A stretch of 27,667 nucleotides of DNA from Didymodactylos carnosus (taxonomy: Eukaryota; Rotifera; Eurotatoria; Philodinida; Philodinidae): NCBI GenBank assembly GCA_905250885.1, contig CAJNOQ010001887.1, positions 1 to 27,667 on the forward strand, read 5' to 3'. The first letter of the stretch is position 1. Each line of letters starts with the position of its first letter. The position numbers and the translations under genes were made by a program. Below the pieces are notes generated by a model. That model was not told the origin of the DNA and searched no databases. It worked only from the letters and a program-made list of their open reading frames with translations. Below are positions 1 through 10,000 of this stretch, piece after piece.

Positions 1-142
1 GAAAAACTGACGTCAAACTTAAGAACGTTCTCTCGTCAGCTATTATTTCGTTTCTACTGTTCTAAGTAGTTAGTTAATAACGGTTAATTTTAATGACGAT
101 ATAATTGAATATAATAGCAATATGGCAATTTTAACATTAGAA
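1..142 (+). repeat. Left terminal inverted repeat
   Basis: Reverse complement of 1019-1160 with about 140 of 142 bases matching. It may extend beyond the window. Confidence 0.9.
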
Positions 143-1018
143 TCTCACTTTAGCGCAAGTCAAAATTAAACGGAACTTTCAGGGAATGTTCTTCGCCATT
201 CAATGCATCTATACAGTTAGCATAAAATAGTATAAATGTTTTCTGGAGGGTTTTCCAGAGACCGGATCTCTGGAAAGTCCTCTAGAGAACGTTTTTGTTA
301 CTCAAGAACCATGCCATTGAGAAGTGTATCATCGAAAACTTATGGAAAACTGGTTTAAGTAGTTTTTGTCTACTTCTAGAGTTGATGTCCGCATGCCTAG
401 CTAAAATTGCGCACCGTGACGAAGTGTGCGAAATACGCAATCAACGTTTTCAAAAACGCATTAGTTAGTATGTAGATTTTCTGTGGCAATTTTCTGAACA
501 GGGAAACCTCTTAGAAAAAATTTTTTCATCAGTAAATCGGTCGTTAGCCAAAATATATATGACAGTATTCAAATCTCAAAAAAGCTCACTTACGATTTTG
601 AGCTAAACTTCCACCTATATGCCCACTGTGCGACGGTCTATAGCCCATCACCAACAACATCGAAAATCGAATCGGTATTTGATATAAGCTTTATTCTGTC
701 AGAATACAAGCGAAAAATTATTCATTATAGTACTCTAAACTAAAACTATCGTAAAATACAAACAGAGTTTTGTACGAATAGAGATTCGAACACATGAACC
801 TAGCTTTACAGAAACTGTAAAACTAAATCCACTGTTCTGTATCTACATTCTGTGAAACGATTGAAGTTCTACAATCGACTCGATGTTATCGGTAGTCATT
901 TTTTTGGGTATGGTGTTCTGTTTTTAACCAGTATTTAGAGTATTATATATGAATAATCTTGGCCAATTATTTCTTAGGAAGTTTGATATGTTTGTAATTT
1001 ATGAGCAATTAAATTTTA

Positions 1019-1160
1019 TTCTAATGTTGAAATCGCCATATTGCTATTATATTCAATTATATCGTCATTAAAATTAACCGTTATTAACTAACTACTTAGA
1101 ACAGTAGAAACGAAATAATAGCTGACGAGAGAACGTTCTTAAGTTTGACGTCAGTTTTTC
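1019..1160 (-). repeat. Right terminal inverted repeat
   Basis: Mirror copy of 1-142. Similarity stops at 1160, where the flank continues CCTGAAAC. Confidence 0.9.
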
Positions 1161-1291
1161 CCTGAAACATACTTAATTATGAATAATTTTTGATGCTGAT
1201 TATTCAGATTCTTTAATGTTTCCTCTCGTTTTAGCTGATTTTATCATAGACACAGGAAATTTAGATCAATTTGTTAGCAGATGGATTGTGT

Positions 1292-1564
1292 TTATTTTAT
1301 CTGAATACGTTTCAGTCTATCTGCAGATAAATGATCTGTATCTCCTATCAAATACCAACATGCTGATTGTTTGTGTATATATTTAGTTTTTCCATTAAGT
1401 TGAAGTTGAAAGAAAGATTTTTTATTATCATCATTTACCTGATCTACAATACATATGCCTGAAAAATTATTTATTTCATTTACTGTATTTCTATTATCTG
1501 CTGTGCGAGTATTAACTGTTATATTATTATTATTATCATTTGATATATTTACTGTATTTTTCAT
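1292..1564 (-). CDS. Small hypothetical ORF, asparagine-rich N-terminus (doubtful)
   Basis: A 90-residue open frame. The first 40 residues are Asn/Thr-rich low complexity. The second half is more protein-like, with aromatic and charged residues around KTKYIHKQSACWYLI and a Leu-Ser-Ala-Asp-Arg-Leu stretch near the end. That half vaguely recalls a short conserved module seen near the start of some transposon proteins, but I cannot name the family. No intron or poly(A) signal was located. It may be a leftover of a transposon gene. Confidence 0.25.
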   Translation of the reverse strand: MKNTVNISNDNNNNITVNTRTADNRNTVNEINNFSGICIVDQVNDDNKKSFFQLQLNGKTKYIHKQSACWYLIGDTDHLSADRLKRIQIK

Positions 1565-1697
1565 TAAAATATAATTTGATAAGCGACGTTTAGTATATTT
1601 TGATAATGTTTGTTGTTATTACATTTGTTGTTAATGTTATTTTTCTGCTCTTTTCAAAAATTGTTTTACACAAAAATTAACACTGTCTGGAAAACAC

Positions 1698-1735
1698 CTG
1701 TAAGAGCACTTGCATTTCTGAAAGTGCTCTTACAG
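1698..1735. repeat. Perfect 14-bp hairpin
   Basis: CTGTAAGAGCACTT at 1698-1711 is followed, after a 10-base loop, by its exact reverse complement at 1722-1735. It lies in otherwise AT-rich non-coding DNA. It could be a small structured RNA, a transposon end or chance. Confidence 0.75.
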
Positions 1736-1835
1736 ACTTGTGAATTATATAAAGAAACATTTGAACATTCAAATGGTAATATTTTATTTATTACTAATAA
1801 ACAAATATACTATAAAATGAATGAGTATTAAGCTC

Positions 1836-2394
1836 TATTGAATAGTACGCGGATGGGGTTATAAATGACGATTTAATTGATTTATTCTTAATTCAAGCCA
1901 ACCAATGTTTCCAAAATCGAACAAAAAGATCACCACCCACGAAAAATGTATATAATGATATATTCATACATGATTTAAAATTTAGTCGATCAGATGGGTT
2001 TAAATCTGGTTGAACCAGATTATGTTCTATTTTATTGTTTTAAGTCATTTATGTTTAAATTATGTTTATCTAATTTTAAACGAATATATCTCGCTGAGTA
2101 GAAGTAGTCAAGTCAAGTTAAGTCAAAGTCAAATTTATTTAGTCCATAATCTTAAAAACTGACAAGGCGGTGATAAAAAGTTTAACAAAAATCTATGACC
2201 AACTCACCCCACTACGCAAAAAAAAGAAATAAGAAAAAGATAGAAAAAAGAAAAAAGTTTAGAGAAGAAGAAACGATATGGCTTAATGACTGGCCGTCGG
2301 AACAGGTAAATTCACTGTAGTAAGAGCATTAGTGTGGGCAAAGTGTCTAAAGACGAATTGCAATATTTGAGCAAATGATACAATAATTCGCATT
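1836..2394. other. AT-rich intergenic stretch with a GTCAA-type short repeat
   Basis: No gene seen. Around 2108-2135 the sequence cycles through AGTCAAGTCAAGTTAAGTCA and close variants. On the opposite strand this reads as TTGACTTGACTT, like the microsatellite tail of some non-LTR retrotransposons. A purine-rich tract follows at about 2218-2275. Confidence 0.4.
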
Positions 2395-3186
2395 TTACCA
2401 TTGTTTTGCGAATTCATAATTCATTGCGAACTGATGCGAACTAACAAAAATGATGAAAAAATAACCAAAAAGGTGCCTCTTTTGTTCCTCTTGCCAATTC
2501 GTAAACTGGGACGAACTTGTAGGCAACAAACTTCGAGTACCCACGAATTCATAAACCGAACTGATCGACCACCGACGAATTCGTAAAATAATCGTTTTGG
2601 TCTTCAAGAATTCGCACATTGGCAAAAAAAAGGCCTGGCAGAGGTCTCGAACGAAAGACAGGACCCGGGGCATAAAATCGTGAAAAAATAAAAACATGCG
2701 AATCATGTCTTGACGAGAAAAATTCCCATCATAATGTCGAACTACCTATCTAGCAGATTCTTAAAATAATACAACATTAACGGGTGCTTCAGAAGAAGTT
2801 GCTCTCTTGGTATTTACGTCTTTTCTCCCTTATCTTCTATCGATCTGAGCTATTTTTACAAAACATGCGCCTTGAAATATTTTACAAAATTATACCTAAA
2901 CTAAACATTCAGAACTTTAATCAAGAAAACTAAGCCAATTATATGAGAGTCGAAAAAAACGAAAACCTTCCAAATTCAAAAATGATTTCTTGTATTAACG
3001 TTTTGAAAGTAAGAAAAACTGAATTAGCCATTTTGTAGCCCTGATTCTGCTTTATCTTTTAGCGAAGCTTCAAAGTTTTTCATATCAAAAGCCTATAAAC
3101 GGGCAGCCAAGTTCATAGAACTCTATATTGATAAAATTTTAAAGATTACCAGAAAGAATTCAAGAATTAGCATAGAGTTTTGAAGT

Positions 3187-3387
3187 CTTTCAATTAAGAA
3201 AAATCCTTGATAGTTATTTATGAATTCTTGAATCTTCCTCGAGCTGGAAAAAGAACTCAAAAATTCATGAATAACTATGAAGGATTTTTCTTAATTGAAA
3301 GAATTCAGAAATTGAATTTATCTTTTTCCATATCGGAAAAGATTCAAGAATTCATAAATAACCATCAAGGATTCTCTTAATTCAAAA
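3187..3387. repeat. Inverted pair plus a third copy of a 47-base AT-rich unit
   Basis: The unit at 3187-3234 is found inverted at 3254-3301 with a few mismatches. Together they can fold into a long hairpin with a loop of about 20 bases. A third copy lies at 3341-3387 in the same orientation as the second. The common core is TTCATAAATAACTATCAAGG with variants. The surrounding 2,850-3,480 region has many GAATTC-containing relatives and no credible gene. Confidence 0.75.
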
Positions 3388-4079
3388 ATTGACCCAGACT
3401 TTTGGATTTTTTCAATTGAAAGAATACAAAAATCTAAAAACTGAAAATGTGATTTTTCTCGATTTCTTGAATTCGAAGTCAAAATTACATCAAATCAGTT
3501 TGAACAATTCTTGGAATTCTAGTATTCAGGAACCTTCCACACCTTTTTTTGGAGTCTGAATAAAAAAATGTTGGATTCTGGTTGGTACGAAAACTTCTAC
3601 GGAAAACTCCATCTTCCAGAAAAAACGCTTCGCCGCCTCCGGTAGACACATTGAAGACATATGGAGGATGCCTATTGTTTTGAAGACGCAATCTGGTCAC
3701 ACAAAAGACACTTTTTCTCGATAGACATATTGCTAAAGTCGCATTTTTTTTCAGATTGCATAGTAAGTAAGAATCTATTTGCAGAAATGTGCATAATAAT
3801 TCAACTACAATAAAAATATACTTGAAATCAATCTCTTGAGCTTTTGTGAGTACTGTACATCAGCAAAGAAAAAAGAAACTGTAAACAAAAAATGCTCTTT
3901 TTAATCTTGAAAACGAAGAAAAAAGAAATGAAAACAGAAATTAAAACGTCACCTGTGTGTGGTCATGTGATGATAAAGGTGTTGTTCTTCAATAAATAAA
4001 AAAGAGAAACGAAAAGCAACGAATCGTTGTGACAGTTACTGCAAAAAGGATTCCAGCTCGTTAAAACGAAGTAAAAAAT

Positions 4080-7000
4080 ATGATTCCAGAGACGAAAAGT
4101 GTCGAAGAAGAGGAAATTAAAAATTCAGTGAATAAAGTAAGTTAAGATTAGGTCTAATACACCATCGATCGATTTCAGAATGTGACTACTCTTTTCCTAG
4201 TGGGCAGTCGATCATCCAAATCTAGAGTAAGCGTTTGAAAAAAGATATATAGTTTTTTGTGACGAGGTGTTCATTTTTTCTTGTACATTACCAGACTGAA
4301 CGATTTTGGACAAATTCGTTTTGCCGAGAACGATCGGCTATCTTGGGTGAGCGAGGACTTTAAAAATATTTCGTTTATCCTTGTATTTCTTATCCACAAA
4401 TCTATAGTCATGCCTTGTTTATTTAGTATGTTAGGTTTCCCTTCAATGCCAAAGCCCAGGTACCAACTACTCAGGTACGTCCAAACTCGCCACGACGCAC
4501 AGCTACTACAACAACAGAAGCGCAGGTTGCGGAAAATGGAAGTCCCAACGCTCCCGGAATGGTAGCTGCTCCTTCCTCGCCAACAGCAGCAACACCAGCT
4601 CAGTTGATCGTCGATTTTATGCGGCACGGATGGAACCTACCGATTCCAGAACTAATTATCTCTGTAACTGGTGGTGCACGATTTTATAAGATCACAACGC
4701 CCGAACTGCGAACAGAGTTTCAAGACGGCTTAATATCCGCCGCACTAACAACCGGTAAGAAGAGAATTTCCCTTCCTTTGCCGCACTACTAGCTGCTGTG
4801 TGCGTTTCGGTTTATAAGGTGCTTGGATCTTCACTGGCGGTACCAATTCCGGTGTGATGAAGGCCGTTGGTGATGCAATGGCCAAGGTGAGATATGAAAA
4901 TACGAACATTCCATCAAATATTCCCTGCATCGGAATAGCAAGTTGGTTTTACACAACAGGTTCGAGTTAAAACAGCTCTAGTAGTAGTCTAAATTCCATT
5001 CCTAACGCCTTTGCACACATTTCTAGACTACCAACATTTAGTACAAAAGTCTGTTGAGGAGAAGAAACAACAAGTGGGCAACGTATGTTCTACTACTCTG
5101 TTGCTTTATCACTGTAACTGAATCTATATATTTATATTATTCCAGATACCTGTTCTTAACGTTGTACCTCCTCCTCCGCAGCAAAAAAGTGAGAAGAAAG
5201 TTAAAATCAATGAGGAACAAATAAAGCTATATAGAACTAGTCCACAGGTTTACAATCAGGAACCGAAACCAACACGGGAAGGAGTAGTACGAACTGCTGC
5301 AGGTCAGCTAGTACAACAAACAAGATATCGGCTAAGAAGATTGTCATCCACTCCATCCCAAACGACGATAAATGTAGACCAGCCGACTGAAAGAGTTATA
5401 CAGGAGAGTAGTTCTCTCGATCCAAATCACACACACTATCTACTCTTGGATGATAATTTCGGGCCAGGACTGGACTGGATTAGAGAGTTTCCAAAGGAAA
5501 AAGCGAATTGTCGTGCAGATCTCATATTGAAATTGCGGGCGGAAATTGAACGACAAGCAAGTGCGATTAGTAGTCAAGGACAACGTATGTAACTCCGATT
5601 ACACTTTTAGTTAGTGTACTGTACATCTAAATCGCTTTCTCAACTTTTTTTTGTTCAGCTCATCATATACCAGTTATACAAATCTTAGCAGAAGGAGGTC
5701 CGTCATCTGTGAAAACTGTTTGTGAAGCATTAAACCAAAATACCTATCTCATTGTCATTGAGGTAATATAACATACCGCGACTATTCTTTCCTCAATCTT
5801 ATACAAGGTACATTCTCTTCTGTCTTAGGAGACCGGTCGTGCTGCAGATCTCATAGCAAAGGAATATAAAACTATCTATGAGTCTCCAGGTGAAACTTCA
5901 GAACAAGAGATTGCCCGAAAATATGCAGACTTGTAAGTTTCGATGCTCTGTATTCAGCTAGTCTTTTCATCTCTAACTTTCTGCTAACTTATTATAGTAT
6001 GGCGAGATATACGAAAGGTACAGAGGACCAGATCATTAATGAGACGAATAGAGAGCAATTTATAGATATAATGAAACCGAGTATTGCACAGTTTCACATT
6101 AGTACATTTAAATTTGGAAACAAGAAAGAAAAGTTAAATGATGCCATATTGAATGCGATAATGAAAGGTAGTAGGATCCTTTGTCTTTCTCTGGCAGATG
6201 AGAGACGTAAGTGTGTTTTCTGATTATTATATGTTTTAGCAACCAAATCAAAAGCTGGAAACACTAAAGAAAGCAAGAGGACGGAAGATCTCAAACTGGC
6301 CATGACATGGAAGAAGTTTGATTGGGTTAATAAGATATTGGAAGAAAAACGAATAGGAGTACGATTCGTTCTTCTGCTCACTTTCGAGATCATTTAGTTT
6401 TAAAAAAACGCCTTTATGACAAAATTCTTTCTTTTCAAAGGGGCACGGTCTTGATCTCAGTTTGTTAACTGCTCTGCGTCTCGCTTCCGTTGTGTTTATA
6501 GAAAAATTGACGGAGAATGGTGCATCCTTGTATCATTTAAAGAAACTGATGAAAATACGTGGTCTGTATGAGCATTCGGTGAGTTCTATGGATTTGAGTG
6601 CCTACATAGATATCAAAACTCTAACAGAGATGACAAATTTTAATTAAATGATATATTTTCCTTTAGCAAACTATTCTTCCTCCACCAAAGATTAATAAAC
6701 GAGAACGAAACGAGTTCGAACCCCATCTGTCGGCTGTACCAGCATTATTTAAAAATAGTATTGTAAAACAGTTTGAATATTATTACACTTATCTAAATAA
6801 AAACGCATCAAAAACCGTATTCTCATCGAAGGTGAGAGATTTTTAACTCTAAATGTTTACCAATTTTCCTAAGTTTTCTTTAAATGTTCTTCTAGGTAGA
6901 ACGTCAAACGGACTTAGGTAAATACTGACGAACGATCATATGTATAGATATAGCCATCTTTTCCTTCTTTCAGAGTATATCTATGGAATTCTCGATGACA

Positions 7001-10000
7001 CGGAGAATGCGCTTCTAGATTATAGTAACAAAGTTATATTTAACTCCGTTGACATGATCCTCAGAGACGGTTATCTCAATAGTATTTCGATTAATTTTCA
7101 TGGTGAACCAGTTTCTCATAATCCTGAAATATGGATCTATATTTTGACGGCTACAGCTAATCCAAACGACTATATAATAACGTTCAGACACCAAATTCCA
7201 CCTAGCGATATCAAGCCTTCAACTGGCATACAAAACTTTAACCTTTCAAGCTCGGCAATATTCATTACCAATGGACAGTTTATTGCTCTTCATTTCGGGG
7301 TGCAAACAGGCTTTGTGTACAATACAAAAGGACGAAATCAATATTCAACTATTCAGAGAGAAAAGAGTTCTAAAACGAAAACAACTTTAACGTTGGAAAA
7401 TCAATCGAAGTTAGGAATAGCTTTCAGCTTTAGTATTAGTCCTCCATCAGGTAAGTTTATTGAGATCTCCGTTGACAAGCAACCGGCATTTCATTGCAAT
7501 CTTTAGAATTCATACGCGATCTATTTCTATGGTCAGTGTCAGCTAATAGCTACAATATTACAACTTACCTCTGTTCGAAAAGCTCAGTAGGTGACAGTGT
7601 CTTCTGTGACTAGTTGTATTCCTCATTTCTCTGACTATTTTGATTAGAATACCATTGTAGCTGCGCTCATGGCAAGTAAAGTGTATCAATGTGCTTCGAA
7701 GCTCACAATCGATGGTGAAAAACGGAGTTTTTTCGAGGAAGTAGAAAAGTGAGTTCACCGATACATCATTTTAAACGGAGAATCAGTTTCTTCTCTCTGT
7801 CTGCAGAAAATTTGATACTCACGCAACGAATATAATCAATAAATGTTACAAAGAAGATAAAGAATTCGCCGTTCAAGTGTTGACAACAAAGTCGAAACTA
7901 TTCTTCAATTATAGCCCACTGTATTTAGCAAAGGAGAATAGTAGTCAACAGGTCTTAGCTACTGAGTGCGTACACAACTATTTAGATCAGATTTGGTATG
8001 GACCAGTTGATAAACATAAATACCCTAAATGGATGATCAGTGGCTTGGTGAGTTGCGAGACTCTGTTCTCTGGAAAAAAAAGAGCCGTAGGCATAGGCTA
8101 AATCACTCTGCTGATAGTCATGGAAAACCAGATGTGTTTGTTGGTCATCGACGACCTTTTCGTTCTTTTTAGATATTTTTCGTGTGCCTATGTCCATTGT
8201 TACTTCTGGTACCACGTGTTCGTGATATGTGTCATAAGACCAAGGAGTGAGTTCCTCTAGACTGAGCTACTTTGAGTCAAATGCTCAAAGAAACTGTTTC
8301 TGATTTACTAGGCCTTTTGGAAGAACGCGAAGTTGGTTTAAAAGAACAAAATCCAGTTATGGATATTTCTACAGAGGACGTGCAATTGTCAGATTCTACT
8401 ACAATATTGTATGTACGTGTTACTGTACCTCTGCAAATTGCCTGACTATCTCTTTGTGTCACCATATAGCTATTCTACATTATCTTCCTCGGGCTGTTCA
8501 GTTTTGTGCTGCTAGTGGATTATTTTCCCTTGAATATTTATGGTGGAAAACGAAATGGCTATTCAAACATTGTCATTCCAATAACAGAAACCATACTGCA
8601 TGTTCTTCTCTGGAGTTTGATTGTGGAAGAAGCCAGAGAGGTGAGAGAAGTCGTTAAAATACTTCTACTTCCTGATATGCAAAAGTGCTTCATCGATGAT
8701 TCAAATGTCTGACATTTTTGGTTTCCCATAGTTTCTACTCCATTGGAAAGAGAAACGTGAAAGTACTAACCGTTTGCCGTTCTGGTCATTCTATTGGGAA
8801 GATCAGTGGAACATATTAGATTTCTCTGCCATATTCTTCTATGTCATGGGATTTATAACGAGGTTCATTGTAATTGAACAAGCCTTTATCGTTTCAAAGT
8901 GAGTTCACTTTTAACCGGCCATCTGGAGTTTAATCGCAGACACATTTTTTTAGAATATGCATGTCCATAGATCTATTCCTCTGGTACATTCGAATTTTAC
9001 ATCTGTTTGCTGCTTATGAGCGTCTAGGACCGAAGCTCTTGATGATATTTAACACGGTAAGGCGTCAAGTCACTTAGGTAATTTATATCTGCAGTCACTA
9101 TTCCATTTCCGGTCTTTGGTTAGATGAATGATCTTCTATATTTCATCTGTTTCATTATCGTCTTCATCTGTGGATATTCAATATCATCTTATGCCTTGAT
9201 GACCACCAGTAGTCAAGTCATTTGGAAAGAAAATGCGGACGGGAGTCGAGCAACGATCTACAGTGTAAGCCAGGATGGAACGGGTCTGTGGCGTTGGGAA
9301 TTGATGAGAAGTGTCATCGATTGGGGAATATGGAAAGTATTCGGTCAGGTTAATCTGCTTGGCATTACGGAAGCAGATAATACAACAATAGCAGGAGGTA
9401 GGTCAGATCGGCGCAGAAGCCGCCAAAACAACGTTTCAAGCTAACCTCTGCTTATTTCAGCTGTTAACGATGCATACGGTGTTACGACCTTTATTCTTAC
9501 CATTATATTTGTCTGCGTAGCAAACGTGCTGCTGTTAAATATTCTTGTGGCCTTATTCAAGTGAGTTTTGAATGAACTTATCACGAGCTAGGAGTGGGTA
9601 GATCTGATTCTTCTATCTAGTCAAACAATTTCCCGCATCAAAGATGAAGCACACGCTTCCTGGTCTTACCATCGCTTTCTCTTGGTTAACGAATACTGCA
9701 ATAAATCAGCCTTTCCTCCGCCGTTTAGTCTCTTACAGTACGTCTATTATATTGGTAAGAAATTACGACGTCGATACAAAAATAGAGAGAAACGAAATGC
9801 CTACGGTGGCGATATCAAAAACACTTTAGACTACGACTCAAACCTCAGTAATCGTGTTGTATTCAACTTTATGGATAAAATTAAATTTGATGGAGTTGTT
9901 TCCGATGTATCTATTAACTTTTGCACACCTCCAACTCTCGATGATCCGCAGATTAAACTCTATGTTCTCGCACAAACACCCGATCCATGTACATTTTTCG

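Larger units (their letters stand above)
1..1160. mobile_element. Non-autonomous DNA transposon (MITE-like) with 142-bp terminal inverted repeats
   Basis: Bases 1-142 and 1019-1160 are inverted copies of each other, with only two mismatches seen by eye (near 126 and 131). The outer end reads GAAAAACTGACGTCAAAC, and the mirror copy ends in GTCAGTTTTTC. The roughly 875 bases between the arms hold no ORF of note, so the element would need a transposase supplied elsewhere. The near identity of the arms argues for recent mobility. The left arm begins at the window edge, so the true end and the target duplication cannot be checked. The superfamily is not recognised. Confidence 0.88.

Noticed and set aside
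2395..2706. 103-codon minus-strand open frame
   Set aside because: It lies in a GAATTCG repeat cluster, with an overlapping frame on the other strand and unconvincing composition.
4271..4627. 118-codon minus-strand frame opposite the channel exons
   Set aside because: It is antisense to the TRPM exons, whose homology and splice phases are clear.
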